Shown here: positions 19,901 through 31,900 of the stretch, piece by piece
Layout of the letters: each line of letters opens with the position of its first letter
How positions within the stretch are numbered: the stretch's first letter is position 1
NCBI GenBank assembly: GCA_934045905.1
Contig: OW203773.1
Location: 16,479,246 to 16,543,245, forward strand
DNA from: Leuctra nigra
Taxonomy: Eukaryota > Arthropoda > Insecta > Plecoptera > Leuctridae
Length of the DNA: 64,000 nucleotides
Reading direction: 5' to 3'
Program-made: the position numbers and the translations under genes
The notes under the pieces: model-generated
Told to the model about the DNA's origin: nothing
The model's input: the letters and a program-made list of their open reading frames with translations, nothing else
Database searches by the model: none

Positions 19901-22900
19901 AACTGGTTTGGTCTCTAATCGTATCGAAAATTTCATAGTTTTGCGCGGTTTTGTTGAATAGTCGGTGCCTAATTAACAAAGCACGAAGCAAAAATGAAAA
20001 GGTGCTACTAATATACCATCAGACTGATCATGTGAACATCCTATCAAAGTTACACCCACTTATAAAACAATTTGTCTCTCTCAATTTGCTAAAACGTTTG
20101 AGCGCTTGTAACACCGTGAAATCTAATTGATAATAATTCTTACAATTATGTAAACTGATATTCATGAATATTTACCCAATGGTAGAGGCTCATGAAGAGC
20201 ACGAGGCCTCCCTCAGGGAACGAGAATATCACGAGCACGAAGATCCAGCCCATCAGGAAGAACGTGCGCTTCTGTGAAACAATCAACAGGTTGTCAAGTG
20301 CGCCTTGAGTGTAGGCAACACAAGTTACTCGCGTGCGTTGCGGGAAGTATCACGTGAATTGTACAGGGGAGATAAACGAAGTTTTATGTTGAAACTTATT
20401 GAACTATCGTACAGATCGAGATTTCAATTGCATTTTCACGGACTAGTAACAATATTTTCTAAAAACCTACATAAAAACACTGCAAGATAACAATTTAAAA
20501 TATTTTTTTTCAATTAATGGACTTTAGCGTTCTTCTCATGTACTTTTCAAATACTATCATTTTGTTCTGAAAAAGTCAGAAATGCTACGATTTCGTGACT
20601 GTATGTTTATGATTTTAGGAGTGATGATGATTGTTGGGTATAAGGGGGTGGTTTTAGCCAAGTATTCTGGAACCTGACTGAGGAAGACTGAGGAAAGTAA
20701 CGACGAATCCTCAATGAAGAAAGACGCCACGGGAATCGAACCCGTAACCTCATTGTGAGTTGAGTCTACTTCCTCCGTCCGTATTGAAAAGTCAAGTAAT
20801 ACGCCATGTAAAATGAGTAATGAATGCTGTTTCTTGGTTGCAACAGTAAGTAATTAGCATAGTGTTTAGTGACGCTTATACACAATGCAAGTGCACCGAG
20901 TTAAAATGAACGCACCTCTGCATTCTTATAAAAGTGAATATTGTGCTTCCAAGAAATTAGCAATTTGAACGAAGGTTTTTTTATTGCAACCAGTGCCGTC
21001 ATAACGAAAAAAATAAGTTATTCTTAAAAAAAAATATATATATTACATTTGTTTTAATGTTTTCACGTGCGTAATTATTTATTGTGAATAATTCTTCTGG
21101 GTTATGCATTGCTTATTGAGCGAGCGAAGCGAGCGTCTCCTTTTGGCTCTTTTGGCACGGACCTCTGTTTTTTGTTTTTTTTTGTTTTTGTTTTTGTTTT
21201 TGGCTGCTAATAGCCGATACACAGGTCGCACCGTTTCACCGATCGATCTGAAATTTTGCACACATGTAAAACCAACCTTCTCTGTTTGCAGACCCTAATT
21301 TTTTTGAAATCCATTTATTGGTTGAAATTTAAATAAACATCTCCTGATAGGCTGAAAAATGAAAATGGACTTCGACAAATGTGATCGACCTTTTATTTTG
21401 CATGGTCATTAACATTAACATTGTCTCTTATTTTACAAATTTTCAGCCAAATCCTCCCATTGGTTAAAATTTAAAAAAATATTTTATGGGCTTTTTGAAA
21501 TTTAAACCAGAACCGTTTGACCGATCAACTTAAAATTTTGCATGGTCATCGGGTCCAACATTATCTGTATTTTTGACAATTTTCAGACTAAACTGTGTTT
21601 AAATTCAAAAGTTATTGACAGTTTACGCAGATTTTGCGTGTTGGCTATCATACTTCTCGAATTTCATATTTCACGGCATCTTCGAATCTTCACTTCAAGG
21701 TTGTTAGAGCAGAAACTTTCAAACGTATATTATGAAACTGATATGACCGTTTAAAATTTTTTTGAACGATATCCTGTGATTTTTGGAAATTAACAAGGAA
21801 TCGTTCAATCATAAAAGTTCAATCGATCAACTTAAAACTTTGCGTGGTTATTGGGACCAATATTTTAGGAATAGTTGGAGGTTTTCATACAAGTCTGTGA
21901 CAAAATTCAAGAATTATTGGCTTTTAATGACATTTTCGATAAACATAATTTCGGTTCGAGGTGTTGCGCGTATCCGTGCTCGCTCATCAACGCGTTACTT
22001 AGAGCGTTTTCCTAGTTTATCATAGTCATAAGGTTTAGATTGACTTATTGTGCTTTTCAATTTCTAGACTTTGACTTTTACATCCTATGCTCTTTTCTAA
22101 TAATGTGTGATCACCTGTCTTTTGTTAGCTTCATGTCAAAAATCTTTTTATACTGTAACCTGAGGATGGCTAGTGTTATCTAGCTGAAACGTTGTTTGAA
22201 ATAAAATAATTAAAACACGATGCATAACCCAGAAGAATTATTCACATTAAATATATATATATATATATATATATAAAATTCATATTAAAACGGTTTATGC
22301 TGCGTAAAATGCTTTAATAGCCGACGTTTCGGTGATAATCCAATCACCCTTTTCAAGGCACACAATAAATAACTAAATATTAATAAAAGTACAGAAGAAT
22401 TGATATATATATATATATATATGTTTTATCCAATGTGCAATATTTTTTTTTGCTGATTTTAAAATTTATTTGTTTATTTGTTATTAAATTTGTGTTGTTT
22501 ATTTAATATTGAATGATGCATTAATTTGATTTTGTGGGCATTATTACGATCTTTTTGAAAGTCTACTTTGATATGAAATTATTTATTTGTTGAAATTTGT
22601 AATTTGTATTTATAGGTGTGTATGTGCTGAAGTAATTTGACAAGTTTTTGATATTGTACAATTGAATTTGACATACCACTGAGAGGCCATGCAGAAGCAA
22701 AGCTGACTGCAGGAAGACGAAGAAGTAACCCACACAGAGCAAGTACGCAGGCGCCGGTAAAGTTACTGCAACACAGACAATTCTTAGTTACACTCGCGTT
22801 GTCGTCCTCAATGACGGATCAAATACAATGCAAATGTCAGTATATAGGAATATGGAACCTGTAGATATAACACTGTGCTCAGCCAGACTAGCTACACAAA

Positions 22901-25900
22901 TAGAGTGGAAAGTAGAGGACAATGACGCAATGGGAAGTGATCATTTTCCGATATCCATAAACATGAATAATTATACAGACAATGTAACAACAGAGCAAAG
23001 GTGTCACAGGAGGAAATATAATAAAACAAATTGGGAAATGTATAAAAATATAATAGATATTAAAATAACCGAAAACAAAAACAATGAACATATTAGTAGT
23101 AATATGGACAGATACAACCAGTTTGAAAGTCTAGTAAATGAAGCAATCGAAGAGGCGTCAATAAACAATAAAACCAGAAATACATACAATAATAATAACA
23201 ATAAAAACAATGATAATCATAAAAAAACACAAAATACAAAAGTTAAAAGAGCCTTTCCTTGGTGGGATGCTGAATGCAATCAAGCGGTAGCAAGGAGAAG
23301 ATTAGCATACAAAGTGTTCAGAAGTAAGATGGATCAGGAAAATTATAATAAATTAAAACAAATAGAATATAATACAAAAAAATATTAAAGGATAAAAGAA
23401 AGGAGGGATGGAGGACATACTGTGCGAAACTAAACAAGGACACTCCCACATCTGAAATTTGGAGAATGGTAAAAAAATTCAGTTCTGGCAGGACTCCTGT
23501 ACCATTAGTAAATCCGGGAATAAATGACGATAACTCATGGTTAACAAAATTTCATCAAAAAGTAGCCCCATGCAATGCATATAGCAAAATAGAAGTAGAG
23601 GCATCAGAGGAATTAGAAAGAAATGGTAATATACTAGCAAATGAAATCTCAATTAATGAAGTAATTAATGCGATAGAGAGCACAAAACATAGGGCACCGG
23701 GCAAGGACATGATAGATAATATAATGTTAAGGAATTTGCCACAGAGTGCTCAGGAAGAATTAAGACTAATTTATAACAACATAATTACGGAAGGAATTAC
23801 ACCACCACAATTTAAAACACAAGTAATAATACCGATATTAAAACAAGGCAAAGAACAAGGTAAAGTTGAATCATACAGACCGATTTCATTAACATCAACA
23901 GTAGGAAAATTAATGGAAAAAATAATAGCTAAAAGATTAGACTATTGGGCAGAAACCAATAATATAATAGATTCAACTCAATACGGGTTTAGGAAGGGAA
24001 GGTCAACAATCGACAGCATCAATATACTGCACACAGATATTAAGCTGGCTCAAACAAAAAAACAACACATTATAGCTACGTTCCTAGATATAGAGGGTGC
24101 CTATGATAATGTACAAATAAATATCCTCATACAGAAACTACTAAAGCTTGGGTTACCTGCTACAATAATTAAATGGATATCAAGTATACTTGAAAATAGA
24201 GAAACGTGGATAAAGTATAATGGAAACATGTATGGGCCTAGATTTACTAGTGTGGGACTTCCGCAAGGCTCGGTCTTGAGCCCAATTTTATTTTCTTTAT
24301 ACACCTGTAACTTAGAACTAAGTGAAGATCCATTTATAAGAACGCTACAATTTGCAGATGATATAGTTAAGTATTCGAGTACAACAGATCTAAAAACAAC
24401 AATAATATCAATGAATAAAGAATTGGAAAATACAAAAAATAACTTACAACAATTAGGTTTAACATTATCAATTAACAAATGTAAGGCAATGTATTTTTCG
24501 CGAAGTAATAGAAGAGAAAATATTGAAATAAAAATCAACAATGAGAATATCCCTGTAGTTAATGAGGTAAGATTCCTAGGAATTACATTTGACAGCAAAT
24601 TAACATGGGCACCACATATTAGATTACTTGTAAATAAATTCACACAAAAACTGAATATAATGAGATGTCTAGCAGGGACATGGTGGGGTGCGGACCCACA
24701 AACTTTATTGATGCTATACACAACTATAATTAGATCGCAAATGGATTATGGATGCTCAGTATTTGCAACAGCAGCACAAACACATTTAGAAAAAATTGAA
24801 AAAATTCAAAATCAAGCTCTACGCATAGCACTTGGTGCTATGAGATCAACGCCAATACAAGCACTACAAGTAGAAGCAGGAATCCCCCCCTTACAAAATA
24901 GACGGAAATGGCTATCAGATAAATATATCATCAAAAATATGGCGAAAAGAAGTCATCCAATTATTCCAAAATTAAAATTACTGAATGAAAAAACAGCACA
25001 AACTAATGATAATGGAGGAAAAACAACATTAGGAGCGAGAAGATACAAAATACTTCAAAATCTAAGGGAAGCAATCATTACATATAATAAATTACCGTGC
25101 TATGAAATTGAATTTGAGTGTCATATGTATAAAATAGCCACATGGGTAGAACCCGAACTGAAACAAAAATTAGAGACAACACCTTATGAAATAATAAACC
25201 CAGTATTTCAAAATATAATACAGAAAAAATGGGAAAAAATTTTTCAAATATATACTGATGGGTCTAAAATGGAACAACGAAGACACACAGCGGCTGCAAT
25301 ATACATTCCAAAGCATAACATAGGGAAGCAATTTAAATTACCGGAACAAACGACTATATTTACAGCGGAAGCGATAGCCATAGAAAAAGCAACTGACTAC
25401 ATAAACAACATAACAAATCAACGAGAAGAAATAGATGTTAATTACATTATAACTACAGACTCTCTAAGTGCAATAAATAATATCCAAAAAGATACAATAT
25501 GTGCATATACATCTCCAATAATATTAAAAATAAAACAAAATATATATGAATTACACAAAAGAGGGATTCAGATTATATTAGTATGGTGCCCAGCTCATAT
25601 TGGTATAGATGGGAATGAGAAGGTAGACAAATTAGCTAAAAACTTACAAGAAATAAATAATAGAGAAAATGAAAGCAAGATACCGGTTTCAGATTTAATA
25701 CCTCAAATAAAAATTAATGTATTCAAGGAATGGGAAGATATTTGGATAAAGTACAAATCAGAACATCAATCACCATATAACAATATAGCGGAACTAGAAA
25801 CTAAACCATGGTTTTATAAAAAAAACACCTTCAGAGACAGGTAATAACAACAATATTTAGAATGAAAACGGGCCATTGCCTATCGAAAGAACATTTACAT

Positions 25901-28900
25901 AGAATCGGTATTGAAAATTCTAATATATCGCTGTGCCAGTACAATACTAACACAACTCAAAAACGGGCAAACTGAGATAATGGATGAAACAAGTTTCAAA
26001 CATAGCCAGTAAATACAGTGTTATGGTCTAGTTAGGGAAAATAACTTATTAACATGCTTACATCATTTAGAATCACTTTTAATAACAAAGAAATATCCTT
26101 ATTTATTTAACTCGCAGATATTTTTACAATAATAGTGTACCACTTTGAGATAGTAACATGGCAGACATAGCAAGACACGGCCACCTAAATCAAAATAGTA
26201 TCATCAAAAGATCATGATTTTCAGAGCAACAGTGCAACAAGTCAAAATAGTGTACACAATATTTTGACTTGTATTAGTGTTGCACTGAATGAGTAGGAAG
26301 AACACTATAATTCAACACTAAGTTAGCAGCCATTACATTTTTATTTATATTGACTTTGAGTTGTTGTAGTATTCACCTGAAAGAGCATAGAATTACGAAT
26401 CCAACGATACCAATATCTCCAAACCTCAATTTTTTGAGTTGTGTTAGTATTCAACTGGCACAGCGATATATAAGATATTGATCACATACTTAAATAATTC
26501 AAATAAAAAAATATAATAATATAGTATAAGGATTTAAACCAAAAAAAAAAAGGGAATGGTAAACTAACTGTAAAATGGAACTAACATCTCGTGGATCGTG
26601 GGAAAACCTGCTCAAGCCGAATCCTGGTGTCGTAGGCACGGTAGGCTCGTGCACGTTGATCCTAACTCCTATGTTCAAATCCCCCGCCAAAAACAAATCT
26701 ACAAGCTGGCCAACATGACGTAAGTCAAGAGCCATTCAAAGAAAAGAAAGAAAAAGAAGAAGAAGAACACTCGCGTTGATAGCCCAGTCATGGTCATGTT
26801 GTACATGAGGTAGAAGGCCTGTAGTCCATTTCAATCATTCTTGAGTTGATCTCATGAACCAGTAACTCTGTCTTCAACTTCATCCAATCATATTTGTAAA
26901 AGTGGCATAAGTCATTGTGTAAGAGAATACTTCAATATTACTGTGTTTGTTGACATCAGCCTTCGTTGATAGAATAGAGCAATTAATATAGTTTGATTGC
27001 ATCATTCCAGGCGCGTAGGAACTAAATTTGCAAGGGGGGGAATAATATTGTAAAAGAACTTGAGCAGGAGATACTAATGACTACGAAGACAATCGGGGTC
27101 TGGGGGGAGGGCTCCCCAGCGAAATGCGGGTCCGGGGCGCACAGCTCCGGAAATTTTTTAATCTCAGACATGAATTTGGTGCATAACTTTGCGATTTTAA
27201 CACTTTTTAAGCATATTTTTTATCTTGACATATAAATGTATATAAGAACATAGGGAGGGGAATTAATCAGAAGGGGGAATTTCCCCCCATCCCCCCTTCT
27301 TACGCGCCTGCATAATTCCAAAAGTGTGCTACGTAAAATCATAGACGTAAAATCGCCCTGCTCTCTGAGCTGAAGACCCCGAATAACAAGAAGGAGATGT
27401 TGACAGTTTTCTGTCTGTGATAATTGGCGATGGATGGACCTAAGACTGAGGGAAACGACAAAGAATCCTATCAGCACTGCTATCGTGTAACTTTGCTCCA
27501 CAAACGATCGACAACTCTTATGGGAGAAGAACATTGACACGTCATAGTCGATCGACTACAAAGTCGAGTCACTGCTATATAATCTCTCATAAGAAGTTGT
27601 CGATCGTTTGTCGAGCGACAGTTCAGAAAGACGGTCATAGGAGTGAAACCCATGGACGTCACAGTTTGAGAATATAACAGCGTGCTGAGATGAAGTGGAA
27701 GGGAAACTCTGGCATGTAGATGACTCGTCTTGATATCGTATTGATGTGATTACCTTCTGTTTCCAGGATCCACCACAGCTCGATGGTGAAGGCGATCACA
27801 TAGGCAACCTGCAACACACAAACACACCTGTGTAACGCGGTGATAACGATAGTTTCAACTCTACAGACCTTGGAAAGAGCAGAATCGAATGCGTCAAGGA
27901 AGCAATGATAAAATATCTGGCATTCTTCAGGAAATTTGACAAATATTTCCAAATTTCACGCATAAAATATCCGTAAAATGTCAATAACTTTATAGAAAAA
28001 AATAACGTCAGATTTGTCCGAAATTTTTCAAAATACACAATTTAACATTTGGTCCAAAGGTTTAAAAGAATCATAGGATGTCGTTTTAAACACAAGACTC
28101 TTCTTGTGACAAATTTAGTGTGTGTATAAAGTTTCAAACCGATCTGTTGAATGGCTGGTCTGGGCATTGTTTACAAAAACACAAATACAATAAAGCAAAC
28201 AGAGAACGACTCTCGCATGAACATCCAAGGGACATCTCATTTAATGTGTGTTTCTTTGTTGTTTCATTTAATCGCGAGGCAAATGATGGGAAGGTTCCCT
28301 AATATTATGTCGCCATAATACCTCCCTCATTCTTCATCCTCATCTCCCATTCATTATCATAAGAAATAGGATGTTAAGTTCAGAATTTGTTTTCCATTTA
28401 TGTGCAATCCATACATTTTTTAAATGGATTTAAATTGTACATTAGATACAATCTAAGTAAACGCAGCCTAGATATTTTTGAGAACTAGATCGTACATGGT
28501 GTACTGGTGACGAAGATACCTGGACCCAAGAAGGAGCAATTGTATGTGGATTCTATAAGAATAATCGCAGAATTATAATGATATTTAAATATCTTGTGAA
28601 TCTCGTATAAAATGTGCAATTATTCTAATGTTGGAAAAAAACAAAGTTACTGAGAAGAATTAAATTAAAATAGCTTATCAAATTGCATCGTCAAGGAGAA
28701 AAGAATGTTTTATTGTATAAAGTATTCCATCGCGTCCTTCATTTGACTAAACACAGTTAAATTAACTCTAGTTAACCTGTCTTGCTTAGCACGTGACCCC
28801 TTATGACAACACACCATATAAAACCCAGTGAAAGCGGTCCTGAGTGATTTTCCTCTCATTCTCCAAACATTCACACCTCCGAACATCCGCTCGTCGCCGT

Positions 28901-31900
28901 AGCCAACATGCTCGCGCGGGTGTCCCGAGTGCATCGATCTCGCGGACACCTGGGTGTATGCAAGTGGAGATGAGAGCGGGACACCAGTTCGTGGAGGAAG
29001 TTAGCGTTGACGGACGGACGTTCGGAATGGAAAGTAATGATGTATGTAACCAGTCATTAGCGATTCTGTTATTGTGTAATGATGTGAGGTTTTATTCACA
29101 CACTCATTGTTAGGGTAATTGTTGTTTTTCACGACTTAGGAAGTGAATAAGGAACAATAGAAAGATTTGTTTCAATTTTGGTTAAATTCCAGACATTTGA
29201 GAGTAAAAAAGTGATAGTTTTTTACTTTCGTTAAAATGTGTCTTCCCAAAAATCCATTTGATTTCAGGATGTAACAAAACGTGCAAATAAAATTATGATA
29301 ATACCAAAAATGACATGCATTAATAATATTTTAATGTTATCAACAAACACGATTTTTTACTTCGTGCAACAAAAAAATATATATTTATTCGTTAATTTTT
29401 AACAATGCATTTGTTTTGTGCAAATATTCAATTCTATTCTAGCTTGGCGACCAACAAATTATTTTTAAAGATCTAATTGTGAACCCCAAAGAACATCCTT
29501 CAAGAATACGTTTGTAAAATTTGGAATAAAATTGATGCGCGTTTGGGCTTCTTGTGATTTTATTAATTTCTCAATATCCCGAAGTGCGATCTCACGTCCT
29601 CAAAATAGATTTTTTAAACTTTTTAAAGAAATAATCAATACAAGAACTTTTAGCCCGTCTTAAATGATGAAATATGGAGCCTGGATGTGCAATGCTTTAT
29701 CATGCCAAGGTTCAGAGTGTCAAGAACCATCCCAGCATCAACACCTGACACATTCTAAGCCCAAGATTGATCCATCCGGTACTCGAACTCAGTTCCTTCT
29801 CAAACAGATTCAAAGTGAGTGGCAGACATTTCACAGCATGTGAAAGAAATCCGTTCTCATTGTTACAACAGTTTCAACACCAAACATTCGTTTTAACACC
29901 TCATGTAAATAGATTTCATGGAATCTATTTTCTGATATAATAAATGGAATATTATTTCAAATAGATTTCATCGCACTGTTCTGCAGCTAGGCTAAAGGCC
30001 CATGCACAATTGACATAACCCGCAGCCGCAACCCGTAACCCGCAGCCGCAACACGCAACCCGTATCACTATCTGTTCACAATTGACATAACCAAGACGTT
30101 ACGGACCAAAGAAACCAAAGCATATAGAGTGAAAAAATATGACGCACACATCACGGCATCATTGTTCGCAAGGCACGGCTTCCTCTTCGTCAGACATAAA
30201 TAAACAAGAAAAGAACGAAAAATCCAGGAAAAATAATGACAACACAGTTTTGACGGCTGGGTTAGGTTATGCTGTTGTAAGTAGAAGCTAGTTTGACTTT
30301 GATTTTAACCTGTGATATTTCTCTATTTCCGTTTCCGGTTTTGTTATCTCATTCTGATTGGCTGCCCGTCAGAATGTGGGCGTGGCCTGACGTAGCTTAC
30401 GTAAAATTGTTGAATCTTGGTCAAGTCTTGCGGGCTATGGGCTAAGGCTGCGGGTTGCGTGTTGCGGGTATGTCGATTGTGCGCGGGTGCATTGGTATGC
30501 ATTGTTTCAACTTTTCACGCAGTTGCGCTTACGGGTTGCGGCTGCGGGTTATGTCAATTGTGCATGGGCCTTAATGGCGACGAATGATTATAATAATTAA
30601 TAATGATGATAATGATGATCAGTGTTGGCTAAATTCCTCAGAAAAATTAACTAGTTCCAGTTCCAGTACTTTAAAATAAAGGATCTGGAAAGTACCTACC
30701 TACCAGTAAGAAACTTAGTTCCTTAAGTTACTTTGACCTTAAAACAACATTTTTTAAAAAATTACTGGGGATTCTAATTTGAGTGCCATAGCGAACAATA
30801 TATTTTATGAAATCAAATAAATTTAGGTAGCCACAAAAAATTCATCATTATATTCATTATACATTCTGTAAAAATCACTTCATATTAAGACAAAGACACT
30901 ATGTCTATGCGAAAGGAACTAAGAAATAACGTAAAATTATAGATCCAAAGTTCCCCGAAAAGATCACCAAAAAAGGAACTCTAGTTCCTCCCCAACACCG
31001 ATGATGATGATGATGATTATTATTATGATGATGATGATGAATAGTTAAGGACGGACGGTGGGAAGGAGATGGTCGTCGCTAGTTCAGTTTGGAACCTACC
31101 CATAATTTGCCTCTAGTCTTAGAATCACGCATCGAACCTAGTTCCTCCGGACAAACCAACTTAAAAACACTACTAACTTTAGAACTTAACTTTTAACTTT
31201 ATAACTTTAAAATGCCCGATTCAATTTAAAAATCAGCAAAATCAATCGCAGACTAAGATTGTTAATACATTTTCGTAATGTTCAAATACTAAATTTTATT
31301 TGTAACTCAATGAAATATGAAACTGAAATATCAGAAATATTTCTTTGTACTCGAGGTTTGAGCATGTTAGATTTTTCCACGTTCTCATGGTAACAATAGT
31401 TTCAACATGATATCATTACTGCAGCTGGTATGGGTTTTGTGTTCTTAAGATCCCATGCGACTGAATACTAAAGTACATTCAATGTGTCTGAGTTGTATTT
31501 TAATTCCTTATTCAGAAGAGAGGGTCAGTTTTGTATAATATCTATGTCAGCATTGTGTGGTATGTATATGATGCATTATTGTGTTGACATTGTAGAAGAT
31601 TTGTTTTCTGTACCGTGTGACGAATATAATGACAGATTTTATTGTCTGTGGGGCGTCAAGATTTGTCCTTTCTTTCGGGTGTTGAAAAGTAACATAAAAA
31701 TAATACAATAATGTTTTTGTCATTTGTGCCGGTATAATTTTTATTGATTGCTTGATGCATCTGATTTTCCAATGGGCAAACAACTAAAAAACATCAGTGT
31801 TTTCAATCACCAGACATGTTTTCAAAAATATCATCACTGAACATATAAAAAATTCAATGAAAAAATAATTACTAAAATGCAAAAATCAAAAACATGATTA

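Larger units (their letters stand above)
22802..26766 (+). mobile_element. 5'-truncated I-like LINE with RNase H, degraded
   Basis: Bounded by a 12-bp duplication ACACTCGCGTTG at 22790-22801 and 26767-26778. It begins inside the endonuclease domain and ends in an A/G-rich tail (AAGAAAAGAAAGAAAAAG..). Two reading frames are separated by a frameshift near 23388. A later foldback element interrupts its 3' end at about 25922-26473. It is antisense to the membrane-protein gene and lies in its second intron. Confidence 0.82.

Noticed and set aside
21079..21298. Coding potential at the left end of the Helentron-like copy
   Set aside because: The frames arise from the GAGCGAGCG and TTTTTG repeats and differ between the three copies.
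23004..24721. Minus-strand hydrophobic open frames opposite the I-like LINE
   Set aside because: Antisense of an A-rich coding sequence gives T-rich, Phe/Leu/Ile-rich frames; no other evidence.
26771..26818. Possible extra exon of the membrane-protein gene with a donor in the LINE target duplication
   Set aside because: Before the LINE inserted, the intron to exon 3 would have been only 28 bp, and exon 2 joins exon 3 directly in phase without it.
28710..28950. Minus-strand GC-rich frame (HSGHPREHVGYGDERMFGG) as an exon of the membrane-protein gene
   Set aside because: Exon 1 at 33715-33786 joins exon 2 in phase, completing one membrane segment; this frame has no matching splice sites or homology.
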